From: Halopelagius fulvigenes
GTDB taxonomy: Archaea; Halobacteriota; Halobacteria; Halobacteriales; Haloferacaceae
Direction of reading: 5' to 3'
DNA: 64,000 bases
Assembly: GCF_042662625.1 (NCBI RefSeq)
Contig: NZ_JBHSXH010000015.1
Location: forward strand, 1,736,001 to 1,800,000
The notes under the pieces were generated by a model that searched no databases, was not told where the DNA came from, and saw nothing but the letters and a program-made list of their open reading frames with translations. Every line of letters begins with the position of its first letter. The stretch's first letter is position 1. Below, piece after piece: positions 31,503-40,723 of this stretch. Position numbers and translations under genes: made by a program.

Positions 31503-33608
31503 TCACTCCGGCGGATAGTCGATACCGCGTTCGTCCAAGAACGCCGCGAACCCATCCTCGTCGAGTTCGGGCACGCCGTTCTCCTCGGCGTCGTCTCGCT
31601 TCGTCCGTCCCGCGCCCTCGCCGACGACGAGGTAGTCCGTGTTGCCCGACACCGTCGTCGTCGCCGTCGCGCCGTGGCGTTCGACCAGTTCCTGCGCCTC
31701 GTCCCTCGTCACCGACAGCGACCCGGTGAAGACGAAGGTGAGTCCGTCGAGTTCGTCGCCGCCGGAGTCGGCCGCCCGCGCCTCCGGTTCGACGCCCTCC
31801 TCGCGGAGTGCCTCGACGGCCCGCCGGTTCCGGTCGTTCCCGAAGAACTCTCGAATTCGCTCGGCGACGGCCGGCCCCACGTCGTCCACCGCCCGGAGTT
31901 CCTCCTCGCTCGCGTCCATCACGGCGTCTAACCGTCCGAACTCGCGGGCGAGGTTCCGCGCCGTCGCCTCGCCCACCTCGGGGACGCCGAGGGCGGTGAG
32001 GAAGTTCGAGAGCGTCGGGTTTCGGGTGTCGTCTATCTCCGAGACGAGGTTCTCCGCGCTCTTCTGCCCCCAGCCGTCGAGTTCCGCGAGCTCGTCCGGT
32101 TCGAGGCGGTAGAGGTCGGCCAGTTCCGAGACGAGGCCCGTCTCCACGAGCTGTTCGACGCGTTCCTCGCCGAGTCCGTCGATGTCCAACGCGCCTCTGC
32201 TCCCGTAGTGGCCGACGGCGCGGACGAGTTGTGCGCCGCATTCGAGTCCGCCGGTGCAGTAGGCTATCGGGCCGTCGCGTTCGACCGGACTGCCGCAGAC
32301 GGGGCACTCCTCGGGGAACTCGTAGGTGCCGTCGGCGCGTTTCTCCACGACTTCGGCCACGTCCGGAATCACGTCGCCCGCGCGCTTGATGCGCACCTCG
32401 TCGCCGACGTTCACGCCGAGGCGGGCTATCTCCTCGGGGTTGTGAAGCGACGCGCGCGAGACGGTGACGCCGCCGACGTCCACCGGGTCCAACAGGGCGA
32501 CGGGCGTGAGACGACCCGTCCGGCCCACCTGCACCACCACGTCGGTGATCGTCGTCACCTCCGACCGGGCGGGGAACTTGTAGGCGAACGCCCACCGGAC
32601 GGCGCGGTTCGTCTCGCCCAGTCGCTTCCGTTTCCCGCGGGCGTCCACCTTGATGACCGTCCCGTCTATCTCGTAGTTCAGGTCCTCGCGTTCCGCCAGC
32701 AACGCGTCCCGGTACTCGATCGCGCCCTCGATGTCGTCGGCGCGTTCGACGCGTTCGTTCGTCGGGAGGCCCCACGCGTTGAGGCGATCCAGCGTCTCCC
32801 ACTGCGTGTCGGGCGCGTCCGTCGCGTCGAGAACGTCGTAGAAGAACACCGCGAGCGGTCGTTCGGCGGCGACGGACGGGTCGAGTTGGCGAAGCGTCCC
32901 CGCGGCGGCGTTCCGCGGGTTGGCGAACGGTTCCTTCCCCCTCTCGACGCGTTCGCGGTTGTGCTCGCGGAAGGCGTCCCGCGGCATGTACACCTCGCCG
33001 CGGACGGCGAGGAACTCCGGGTGGTCGCCGCGGAGTTTCAGCGGCACCGACCGGATGGTCCGGACCTGTCGGGACACGTCGTCGCCGCGGACGCCGTCGC
33101 CGCGGGTGGCCGCGCGTTCGAACTCGCCGTCGCGGTAGACGACTTCCAGGGATAGACCGTCGAACTTCGGTTCGCAGACGTAGTTCGCCTCGCCCACCTC
33201 GTCGCGGACCCGGCGGTCGAACTCGCGGACGTCCTCGGCTTCGACCGACTGGTCGATGGAGAGCATCGGCGCGACGTGTTCGACCGTCTCCAGTTCGTCC
33301 AGCGGTTCCCCGCCGACGCGCCCGGTCGGACTCGCCTCGTCGTCGAAGCCGAACGCCGCTTCGAGGTCCTGCAGGCGGGCGAACAGTTTATCGTACGTCC
33401 GGTCCGCGACGAGGGGGTCCGCCTCGACGTAGTAGCGGTAGTCGTGTTCGCGCACGGCGTCGCGCAGGAGAGACACCTCTCTCTCGGCCTCCTCGCAGGA
33501 GAGTTCCTCGACCGGTTCGAAGTCGGTGTCGGGTTCGACGAGGTACGGGTTGCCCGCGTCGGCGTACGCCGTCTCGAACTCCGCGTCGCCGGGCGACTGC
33601 TCGCTCAT
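31503..33608 (-). CDS. ligA: NAD-dependent DNA ligase
   Basis: 701 residues from the ATG at 33608 (MSEQSPGDAEFETAYADAG). The frame is open 12 codons upstream. Order: Ia domain with HDYRYYVEADPLVADRTYD, the adenylation site CEPKFDGLSLE with the active Lys, an OB fold, a four-Cys zinc finger (CPVCGSP, CTGGLECGA), helix-hairpin-helix repeats, and a C-terminal BRCT domain (LDGLTFVFTGSLSVTRDEAQELVE). This bacterial ligase class in haloarchaea (ligN) is known to come from bacteria by lateral transfer. It seals nicks beside the ATP-dependent ligase. Confidence 0.96.
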   Translation of the reverse strand: MSEQSPGDAEFETAYADAGNPYLVEPDTDFEPVEELSCEEAEREVSLLRDAVREHDYRYYVEADPLVADRTYDKLFARLQDLEAAFGFDDEASPTGRVGGEPLDELETVEHVAPMLSIDQSVEAEDVREFDRRVRDEVGEANYVCEPKFDGLSLEVVYRDGEFERAATRGDGVRGDDVSRQVRTIRSVPLKLRGDHPEFLAVRGEVYMPRDAFREHNRERVERGKEPFANPRNAAAGTLRQLDPSVAAERPLAVFFYDVLDATDAPDTQWETLDRLNAWGLPTNERVERADDIEGAIEYRDALLAEREDLNYEIDGTVIKVDARGKRKRLGETNRAVRWAFAYKFPARSEVTTITDVVVQVGRTGRLTPVALLDPVDVGGVTVSRASLHNPEEIARLGVNVGDEVRIKRAGDVIPDVAEVVEKRADGTYEFPEECPVCGSPVERDGPIAYCTGGLECGAQLVRAVGHYGSRGALDIDGLGEERVEQLVETGLVSELADLYRLEPDELAELDGWGQKSAENLVSEIDDTRNPTLSNFLTALGVPEVGEATARNLAREFGRLDAVMDASEEELRAVDDVGPAVAERIREFFGNDRNRRAVEALREEGVEPEARAADSGGDELDGLTFVFTGSLSVTRDEAQELVERHGATATTTVSGNTDYLVVGEGAGRTKRDDAEENGVPELDEDGFAAFLDERGIDYPPE

Positions 33609-33674
33609 CGTTCGCCGGTGTGCGCGCCGGGGGGTAAAATCCACCGCCGGGCGGCGAGAGCGGCGGCGAACCCC

Positions 33675-36089
33675 TCACTCCAGCTTCGCCCGCGCGTGTT
33701 CGCGGACGGCCTCGTGCGGGTCGTTCGCCGCCGTCTCGCGGAGGAGTCGGCGCGCCTCCGGGCCGCCGACGCGTCCGAGCGCCGTCACCGCCGCCCGTCG
33801 GAGCGCCGTGTCGTCGTCCGCCAGCACCGACGCCATCGCCTCGGCGACGCGCGCCGGTTCCTCGCCGAGGCGGCCGAGGGCGTCGATGGCCTCGCGGCGG
33901 ACGTCCGCGTTCGGGTCCGACGTCGCCCGGTCGGAGAGGGGCGACACCGCGGCGGCCGTCCCCAGTTGCGCGCTGGCGAGGCACGCCCGCCGCCGGACGC
34001 TCGGGTCGTCGTCGTCGAGTGCGGTCACCACCGTCGGAATCGCCCGCGGGTCGCGGATTCGGCCGAGGGCCGCGACGACGTTCCACCGGAGTTCGGACTC
34101 GTCGTCGTATGCGTCGCAGAGGGGGCCGACGGCCCGCGGGTGCGCCTGCGCGCCGAGTGCCTCTATCACCCACGACCGGACGGCGGAGACGGGGTCGTCC
34201 AGTCGCTCGATGAGCGCTCCGACCACGCGTTCGCGCGTCGCATCGGACAACTCCTCGCCGTCGCGGAACTCGTCCGCGCGCGCGCCGAGTTCGGCGAACG
34301 CCCCCGCGGCCTCCTGCCTGACGAGGGGGGAGTCGTCGCTCAACCGGCGGAGAAGCGCGGGGACGGCCCGTTCGTCGTCGGCCCAGCGAACGACGGAGAT
34401 CGCCTCGCGGGCCACCGACGGGTCGGGGTCGTCCACCGCTTCGAGGACGAGTTCGTGGGCGCGTTCCCCGTTCGTGACGCGGAGGACGCGCACCACGGTC
34501 TCTCTGACTGCGGGGTCGTCGCCGGTCCTGAGCAGGTGCGCGAAGCGATCCATCGCCGCCGTCGGGTCCACGTCCCGCGCCGCCCGGACCATGGCGTACC
34601 GCGTCGTCTCGTCGCTTTCGTCCGTCGCGGCCCCGAGGAGGGGATCCAACGCCTCCGGGTCGCCGACGGTGGCGAGGGCCGTCGCGGCGGCCCGCCGAAC
34701 CGCGTCGTCGTCGTCCGCGAGTTCTCCGACGAGGGCATCCACCGCCCGCGGGTCGGCGAGAACGTCCAACGCCCGGACGACGGCCCGGCGGTCCCGGGCG
34801 GAGAGGTCGCCGTCCAGCGTCTCGACCAGGATCGGAACGGCGGTCCGGACGCCGCGGCGCGCCAGTTCGGTCGCCGCCTCGGCGCGGCGGTCGGCGTCGG
34901 CCAACGCCTCGCGGAGTCGCTCCTCGGACCAGTCGCAGACCGAGGGGCCGACCACCGCGTCGAGGCCGCGAAGCTCCGTCCGCCCGGTGCGGACGGCGAG
35001 TCTGTCGCCGACGGCGACCCGTCCGGCCGGCGTCCGGCGGGCGGACGGCGTCTCCCCGCGGGCGTCGAGTTCGCTCGGGTCGAACGCCACGGTTCCCTCG
35101 CCCACGTCGAGGAGGGCGCGCCCGTCGGAGACGGCGACCACCTCGCCGCGGAAGCGCGTTCCGCGCCCGTCGAACGCCTCCGAACCGGGGTCGATTCCGA
35201 CGGCGTCGCCCTCGCCGACCGATTCGACCGAGGGGTCGGAGAGCCAGATCCGGGCGACGGCGCGCGATTCGCGTTCCGCCGCCTCGGCCCGGCCGTCCGG
35301 GTCGGAGACGCCGACGCGCGCGCCGCCGGCCGTGACGACGGTTCGCCGTCGCTCCGCCTCCCGACCGGCGGCGGCCGAAACGCCGCCGGACTCCGCCCCC
35401 CGCGCGACCGACCGTCGCTCGGCGGCGTCGTCGGACTCCGTTCCGGAGGCCGACGGGTCCCGGTCGCCAACCGCGTCGAGGAGGCGGACCGGGAGGCCCC
35501 ACTCGTCGAACTCCGCGGCCGCGAGTTGGAGCGACCGCATCTCGGCGCGGAGGCCGGCGACGCTCTCGGTGAGTTCCGGGTTCGTCTCGACCACCGCGGT
35601 ACAGAACGTCTCGACGGTCGAGAGCACCTCCTCGACGAGTGCGCGCCGGTCGGCGACGACGCGTTCGGAGCGGTTCGGTTCGGTGCCGTCCGATTCGGCG
35701 TCGCCCGATTCGGCGTCGTCGTCTCCGTCGTCCGCGCCCTCCGAGTCGGGCGTCGTCCCGTCGGGGAAGGTCAACTCCGGGCCCTCCGACTCCGGGGCGG
35801 ACGCGAACCACGTCGCAACGCCGTCGCCCGCGGGTTCGAAGTGGAACTCGAACCGTTCCTCGAAGAACTCCACGACCGCCGCCTCGCCGTCGAGGACGCT
35901 CGACACCGCCGCGAGCAGTTGGTCGAGGTGCCACCGGAGGTGGTCCCTCCCCTGACCGACCTCTCGTCCCCCGACGACGAGGCGGACGTCAGCCGGCGGG
36001 TCCGCGTCTCCGCCGCGGATGCGGTCGTACACCGTGGCATCGTACGCGACGCTGACGCGCACGTCCGTCTCACCCAACCCCTTCGACAT
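33675..36089 (-). CDS. Large HEAT/PBS-repeat protein
   Basis: 804 residues from the ATG at 36089 (MSKGLGETDVRVS). The first 110 residues form a distinct domain (VAYDATVYDRIRGGD; HLRWHLDQLLAAVSSVLDGEAAVVEFFEERFEFHFEP), followed by an acidic linker, a helical stretch around residues 160-220, and a beta-rich section with KOW-like strands (FRGEVVAVSDGRALLDVGEG). From about residue 410 to the end there are a dozen or more HEAT units of about 31 residues, such as DDDAVRRAAATALATVGDPEALDPLLGA broken over helices. HEAT arrays are protein-binding scaffolds. Partner unknown. The N-terminal domain is not recognised. Confidence 0.8.
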   Translation of the reverse strand: MSKGLGETDVRVSVAYDATVYDRIRGGDADPPADVRLVVGGREVGQGRDHLRWHLDQLLAAVSSVLDGEAAVVEFFEERFEFHFEPAGDGVATWFASAPESEGPELTFPDGTTPDSEGADDGDDDAESGDAESDGTEPNRSERVVADRRALVEEVLSTVETFCTAVVETNPELTESVAGLRAEMRSLQLAAAEFDEWGLPVRLLDAVGDRDPSASGTESDDAAERRSVARGAESGGVSAAAGREAERRRTVVTAGGARVGVSDPDGRAEAAERESRAVARIWLSDPSVESVGEGDAVGIDPGSEAFDGRGTRFRGEVVAVSDGRALLDVGEGTVAFDPSELDARGETPSARRTPAGRVAVGDRLAVRTGRTELRGLDAVVGPSVCDWSEERLREALADADRRAEAATELARRGVRTAVPILVETLDGDLSARDRRAVVRALDVLADPRAVDALVGELADDDDAVRRAAATALATVGDPEALDPLLGAATDESDETTRYAMVRAARDVDPTAAMDRFAHLLRTGDDPAVRETVVRVLRVTNGERAHELVLEAVDDPDPSVAREAISVVRWADDERAVPALLRRLSDDSPLVRQEAAGAFAELGARADEFRDGEELSDATRERVVGALIERLDDPVSAVRSWVIEALGAQAHPRAVGPLCDAYDDESELRWNVVAALGRIRDPRAIPTVVTALDDDDPSVRRRACLASAQLGTAAAVSPLSDRATSDPNADVRREAIDALGRLGEEPARVAEAMASVLADDDTALRRAAVTALGRVGGPEARRLLRETAANDPHEAVREHARAKLE

Positions 36090-36157
36090 GCATCTGAGAC
36101 GACGGTAGTCCGGAAAAAGCACTTCGGTGCGGCCGCCCCGGAATGCCGTAACCGCCG

Positions 36158-36167
36158 GTTATAAGAT
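36158..36167 (+). promoter_or_regulatory. TATA box before the first metY
   Basis: GGTTATAAGA, centred 26-30 bp before the ATG at 36192, so the metY transcript should begin at or very near the start codon. The spacer is shared with the divergent HEAT-repeat gene. Confidence 0.6.
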
Positions 36168-36191
36168 GCCGCGGGAATATGCGTGAGATAC

Positions 36192-37481
36192 ATGAACGAC
36201 GGTTTCCACACCCGGAGCCTGCACGCCGGGCAGGAACCGGACTCGGCGACCGGCGCCCGCGCCCCGCCCCTCTATCAGACCACGTCGTACGCCTTCGAGG
36301 ACGCGGACCGCGCCGCGGACCTGTACGCCCTCGACGCCGAGGGCGACGTCTACTCCCGCATCTCGAACCCGACGACGCGAGTTCTCGAAGACAGGTTGGC
36401 GGCGTTGGAGGCGGGCGTCGGCGCAGTCGCCACCGCGTCCGGGATGGCAGCGCTCGACGCCGCGACGAGCATCCTCGCCCGCGCGGGCGACAACATCGTC
36501 GCCAGCGCCGATATGTACGGCGGCACCTCCACGTACTTCACGAAGATGGCGACCCGACGCGGCGTGGACGTCCGCGTCGTGGACACCCTCGATTACGACG
36601 CCTACGCGGACGCCGTGGACGACGACACCGCGTTCGTCCACGTCGAGACCATCGCCAATCCCTCGCTGAAGACGCCCGACTTCGAGCGTCTGGCCGACAT
36701 CGCACACGAGGCGAAAGCGCCCTTGGTCGTGGACAACACGTTCGCGACGCCGTACCTCTGCCGCCCCATCGAACACGGCGCGGACATCGTCTGGGAGTCC
36801 ACGACGAAGTGGATTCACGGGTCCGGCACCACCGTCGGCGGTATCCTCGTGGACGGCGGCGCGTTCCCGTGGGAACACGCCGACTACGACGAACTCTCCG
36901 GCGAGAACCCCGCGTTCGGCATCGACTTCGTCGAACGGTTCGGCGACCGGGCGTTCGCCGTCGCCGCCCGCCAACGGTCGCTCCGAACGCTCGGAAACCA
37001 GCAGTCGCCGTTCGACGCGTGGCAGACGATTCAGGGGTTGGAGACCCTCCCGCTTCGGATGCAGCGACACTGCGAGAACGCCCGCGAGGTGGCGACGTTC
37101 CTCCGCGACTACGACGACGTGGCGTGGGTGTCGTACCCCGGCTTCGAGGACCACGAGACGCACGAGAACGCCTCGAAGTACTTCGGACAAGGGTACGGCG
37201 GCATGGTGACGTTCGGCCTCGAAGCCGGCTTCGAGGCGGCGAAGGGCACCTGCGAGAACGTCGAACTCGCCTCCTTCCTCGCCAACATCGGCGACGCGAA
37301 GACGCTCATCATCCACCCCGCCTCCACCACCCACGCGCAGTTGAGCGCCGAGGAACAACGCGCCGCGGGCGTCGGCCCCGACATGCTCCGCCTCTCGGTC
37401 GGCATCGAGGACGCGAGCGACGTCGTCGCGGACTTAGACGGGGCGATTCGCCGCGCGACGGAGGACGCCGCATCCGCATGA
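36192..37481 (+). CDS. metY: O-acetylhomoserine sulfhydrylase (paralogue 1)
   Basis: 429 residues from the ATG at 36192 (MNDGFHTRSLHAGQEPDSATG). A PLP enzyme that makes homocysteine from O-acetylhomoserine and sulfide. Family marks are PLYQTTSYAFEDADRAADLY, YSRISNPT, ATASGMAALDAA, VDNTFATPYLCRPIEHGADIV and the PLP-lysine in ESTTKWIHGSGT, then VSYPGFEDHETHE and LIIHPASTTHAQL. It runs with metX 7 bp downstream, so the two form an operon. A second, close copy follows at 39315. Confidence 0.94.
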   Translation: MNDGFHTRSLHAGQEPDSATGARAPPLYQTTSYAFEDADRAADLYALDAEGDVYSRISNPTTRVLEDRLAALEAGVGAVATASGMAALDAATSILARAGDNIVASADMYGGTSTYFTKMATRRGVDVRVVDTLDYDAYADAVDDDTAFVHVETIANPSLKTPDFERLADIAHEAKAPLVVDNTFATPYLCRPIEHGADIVWESTTKWIHGSGTTVGGILVDGGAFPWEHADYDELSGENPAFGIDFVERFGDRAFAVAARQRSLRTLGNQQSPFDAWQTIQGLETLPLRMQRHCENAREVATFLRDYDDVAWVSYPGFEDHETHENASKYFGQGYGGMVTFGLEAGFEAAKGTCENVELASFLANIGDAKTLIIHPASTTHAQLSAEEQRAAGVGPDMLRLSVGIEDASDVVADLDGAIRRATEDAASA

Positions 37482-37488
37482 GGACACC

Positions 37489-38724
37489 ATGAAGACCGAC
37501 AGCGGAACCGTCGACGTGGGCCGGTTCGACTTCGAGTGCGGCGAGGAGATACCGAATCTCCGCGTCGCCTACGAGTCCTACGGCGAGTTCGACGGAGATA
37601 ACGCGGTCCTCGTCTGTCACGCCCTCACCGGCAGTCAGAACGTCGCGGGCTACGGGTCCGAGACGACCGGACAGGCCCGCGCGTGGTGGAACGACATCGT
37701 CGGCCCGGGGAAGGCCGTCGACACGAACGACTACTTCGTCGTCTGCGCGAACGTCCCCGGGTCGTGTTACGGCACCTCCGGCCCGCCGAGCGAAGGACCG
37801 GACGGCGACCCGTACGGCACCGACTTCCCGCCCGTGACCGTCGGCGACTGGACGCGTTCCCAACGCCTCCTGTTGGACGAACTCGGCGTCGGTCGCCTGC
37901 ACGCCGTCGTCGGCGGGAGCGTCGGCGGGATGAACGCCCTCGACTGGGCGAAGCGCTACCCGGACGACGTGCGCCGCGTCGCCGCCGTCGCCACCGCGCC
38001 GCGCTTGGACCCGCAGTGTCTCGCCCTCGACGCCATCGCCCGCCGCGCCATCACCACCGACCCCGACTGGAACGGCGGCGACTACTACGAGTCGGGCGAG
38101 GCGGACGGCGACGCCGACGGCGCGCCGGGGCCGAAGAACGGCCTCGCCCTCGCGCGGCAACTCGGGCACGTGATGTACCTCTCGAAGTCGTCGATGGAGC
38201 AGAAGTTCGGCCGCCGGGCGGCGGGACGGGACGCCACGCGCGACGCGTTCCCCGCCGACCCCGCGGCTTCCTTCTTCCCCTATCGCGACGTGGAGTCGTA
38301 CCTCGACTATCAGGCCGAGAAGTTCGTCGGCCGCTTCGACGCCAACTCCTACCTGTATCTCACCCGCGCGATGGACGACTACGACCTCTCGGAGGGGTAC
38401 GAGGACGACACGCGCGCCGTCGCCGCATACGAGGGCGAGACCCTCCTGATGTCGTTCACCGGCGACTGGCACTTCACCACCGAGCAGTCTGAGGCCCTCG
38501 CGGAGTCGTTCCGCGACGCCGACGTGCCCGTCGCCCACCACGTCGTCGAGTCCGACCACGGCCACGACGCCTTCCTCGTGGAACCCGAGAAGGTCGGCCC
38601 GCCACTCCGCGACTTCCTCGATACGGGCGTCGAGGGCCGAGCGATTCACGACACCGACGACGACGAGGAGATAGACGACGGGTCGCAGTTCGCGCCCGTC
38701 CACAACAGCCTGTTTTCGGGATGA
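37489..38724 (+). CDS. metX: Homoserine O-acetyltransferase
   Basis: 411 residues. Makes the MetY substrate from homoserine and acetyl-CoA. An alpha/beta-hydrolase with VCHALTGSQNVAGY, the nucleophile in VVGGSVGGMNALDW, Asp in MSFTGDWHFTTEQSE and His in VESDHGHDAFL, and the family signature GPGKAVDTNDYFVVCANVPGSCYG split around the oxyanion loop. A lid-domain insertion (NGGDYYESGEADGDADGAPG) is acidic. A tiny membrane-protein gene overlaps its stop by 4 nt. Confidence 0.95.
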   Translation: MKTDSGTVDVGRFDFECGEEIPNLRVAYESYGEFDGDNAVLVCHALTGSQNVAGYGSETTGQARAWWNDIVGPGKAVDTNDYFVVCANVPGSCYGTSGPPSEGPDGDPYGTDFPPVTVGDWTRSQRLLLDELGVGRLHAVVGGSVGGMNALDWAKRYPDDVRRVAAVATAPRLDPQCLALDAIARRAITTDPDWNGGDYYESGEADGDADGAPGPKNGLALARQLGHVMYLSKSSMEQKFGRRAAGRDATRDAFPADPAASFFPYRDVESYLDYQAEKFVGRFDANSYLYLTRAMDDYDLSEGYEDDTRAVAAYEGETLLMSFTGDWHFTTEQSEALAESFRDADVPVAHHVVESDHGHDAFLVEPEKVGPPLRDFLDTGVEGRAIHDTDDDEEIDDGSQFAPVHNSLFSG

Positions 38725-38822
38725 CGCCCTCCCTTCCGCGCCTCGTCGGCCTCCTCGGATTCGCGTTCGTCGCCGTCGTCGTCCTCCTCGCGGCGGCGTT
38801 GGCGCCCCCGAAGACCGACTGA
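38721..38822 (+). CDS. Small single-span membrane protein, 33 residues
   Basis: The ATG overlaps the metX TGA (ATGA), and the frame runs to a TGA at 38820-38822. The protein is nearly all one hydrophobic helix (LVGLLGFAFVAVVVLLAAALA) with a short polar end PPKTD. Translational coupling with metX and the clear membrane helix support it. Function unknown. Confidence 0.55.
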   Translation: MTPSLPRLVGLLGFAFVAVVVLLAAALAPPKTD

Positions 38823-38877
38823 CGCCGCTTCCCCGCCGACCCGAAGGAATTTGTCCGTCTCGGACGACGACTCGGGT

Positions 38878-39228
38878 ATGCCTCTGCTCCGATTCGCCGG
38901 CCGAATCGCGGCGCTTCTAGCCGCGATTCCGGCGTACTACGTCGCGTACCTCCTGCTCACGGAAACCGTCGCCGTCGGCGCCGTCACCGCCGTCGGTGCC
39001 GCGTCCCTCGTCGTCGCCCTCGGCGCGACGTACGTCGCCCTCATCCCGGACGGACTGGGCGCGCGAACCATCGGCGTCTCGTTCGGCGGCCTCCTCGCCG
39101 TCGTCGCCATCGTCGTCCTCTCGACGCCGCTTCTGGCCCTGACGCCGCTCGCCGGACTCGCCGTCGGCGCCGTCGCCCTCGTTCTCCTCTTCGCGGGCGC
39201 GTCCGTCGCCGACGCGCACGCGGTCTGA
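38878..39228 (+). CDS. Membrane protein, 116 residues
   Basis: Starts at the ATG at 38878 (MPLLRFAGRIAALLAAIPAYY). A TTG nine codons upstream is possible. Four membrane segments: AALLAAIPAYYVAYLLL, AVTAVGAASLVVALGATYVAL, GGLLAVVAIVVLSTPLLAL and LAVGAVALVLLFAGASVADAHA. The family is not recognised. It lies between metX and the second metY, in the same direction. Confidence 0.7.
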   Translation: MPLLRFAGRIAALLAAIPAYYVAYLLLTETVAVGAVTAVGAASLVVALGATYVALIPDGLGARTIGVSFGGLLAVVAIVVLSTPLLALTPLAGLAVGAVALVLLFAGASVADAHAV

Positions 39229-39314
39229 ACTTTCTTCTCCGTCCGCCTCCGAGCCACCGGCGTATTTTGTGAGAACGTGGGTGTTTACCACACGCCCGGA
39301 CGAACCGGGCGGGT

Positions 39315-40622
39315 ATGTCCGACGAGAACGACGAGGAGAGACCGCTCGGATTCGACACGCGAAGCCTGCACGCCGGGCAGGAACCCGACCCGGCGACGGG
39401 CGCGCGCGCACCGCCCATCTACCAGACCACCTCGTACGTCTTCGAGGACGCCGACGACGCGGCCAGCCAGTTCGCCCTGGAGAAGGAGGGGTACATCTAC
39501 TCGCGGTTGATGAACCCGACGCTCGCCACGTTGCAGGAGCGTCTGGCCTCCCTCGAAGGCGGCGTCGGCGCGGCGGCGACGGCGTCCGGGATGGCGGCGT
39601 TCGACTTAGCGAACTTCCTTCTGGCGTCGGCGGGCGACAACGTCGTCTCCGCCTCGTCGCTGTACGGCGGGACGTACACGTACCTGACCCACACCGTCGA
39701 ACGCCGCGGCGTGACGACGAAGTTCGTCGATACGCTCGACTACGACGCCTACGAGGAGGCCATCGACGACGACACCGCGTACGTCCACCTCGAAACCATC
39801 GGCAACCCCGCCCTCGTGACGCCGGACATCGAGCGAATCGCCGACATCGCCCACGACAACGGCGTCCCCCTGTTCGTGGACAACACGTTCGCGACGCCGT
39901 ACCTCTGCCGCCCCATCGAACATGGCGCAGACCTCGTGTGGAACTCCACGACGAAGTGGATTCACGGCGCGGGGACGACCGTCGGCGGCGTCCTCGTGGA
40001 CGGCGGGTCGTTCCCGTGGGCCGACCACGCCGAGAAGTACCCCGAGATAGCGCAGGACAACCCCGCCTACCACGGCGTCAACTTCGCGGAGACGTTCGGC
40101 GACGCGGCGTTCACGTACGCCGCCATCGCCCGCGGCCTGCGCGACCTGGGCAACTCCCAATCGCCGTTCGACGCGTGGAACACCATCGAGAAACTGGAGT
40201 CGCTTCCGATGCGGATGGACCGCCACTGCGAGAACGCGATGGCCGTCGCGGAGTTCCTGGAGGACCACGACGCCGTCTCCTGGGTGAACTACCCCGGACT
40301 GGAGAGCCACGAGACCCACGAGGAGGCGTCGGAGTACTTAGACGGCGGCTACGGCGGCATGATAACGTTCGGGTTAGAGGCGGGGTACGAGGCGGCCAAG
40401 GAGACGGTGAACGACGTGGAACTCGCCTCCCTGTTGGCGAACGTCGGCGACGCGAAGACGCTCGTCATCCACCCCGCCTCGACGACGCACCAGCAACTCA
40501 CCGAGGAGGAGCAAGCGGCCGCGGGCGTGACGCCCGACATGGTCCGCCTCTCGGTCGGCATCGAGGACGCAGACGACATCATCGCGGACTTAGCGCAGGC
40601 CATCGACTCCGCGACGAACTGA
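39315..40622 (+). CDS. metY: O-acetylhomoserine sulfhydrylase (paralogue 2)
   Basis: 435 residues, very like the first copy throughout: FDTRSLHAGQEPDPATGARAPP, IYSRLMNPTLATLQERLASLE, ATASGMAAFDLANF, VDNTFATPYLCRPIEHGADLV, NSTTKWIHGAGTT. The PLP lysine is present. An N-terminal extension of about 10 acidic residues (MSDENDEERPLG) distinguishes it. The duplicate may differ in sulfur donor or substrate. From sequence alone both look like active O-acetylhomoserine sulfhydrylases. Confidence 0.93.
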   Translation: MSDENDEERPLGFDTRSLHAGQEPDPATGARAPPIYQTTSYVFEDADDAASQFALEKEGYIYSRLMNPTLATLQERLASLEGGVGAAATASGMAAFDLANFLLASAGDNVVSASSLYGGTYTYLTHTVERRGVTTKFVDTLDYDAYEEAIDDDTAYVHLETIGNPALVTPDIERIADIAHDNGVPLFVDNTFATPYLCRPIEHGADLVWNSTTKWIHGAGTTVGGVLVDGGSFPWADHAEKYPEIAQDNPAYHGVNFAETFGDAAFTYAAIARGLRDLGNSQSPFDAWNTIEKLESLPMRMDRHCENAMAVAEFLEDHDAVSWVNYPGLESHETHEEASEYLDGGYGGMITFGLEAGYEAAKETVNDVELASLLANVGDAKTLVIHPASTTHQQLTEEEQAAAGVTPDMVRLSVGIEDADDIIADLAQAIDSATN

Positions 40623-40692
40623 GTCGCGTCGGCGTCGAACCGAGCGGGGACCGACGCCCCGTCCGCGGGTTCGGTCCTCCGCAAACCGTCGG

Positions 40693-40700
40693 AATTTAAC
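40693..40700 (+). promoter_or_regulatory. TATA-like box before the PiT-family gene
   Basis: AATTTAAC, centred 26 bp before the GTG at 40724, predicts a leaderless transcript starting on the GTG. Confidence 0.55.
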
Positions 40701-40723
40701 CGTCCGCTTTCGAGTAGGCGTAC

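Noticed and set aside
33276..36164. Very long plus-strand frames opposite ligA and the HEAT-repeat gene
   Set aside because: They are antisense shadows. Composition is not acidic or domain-like, and the minus-strand proteins are clear.
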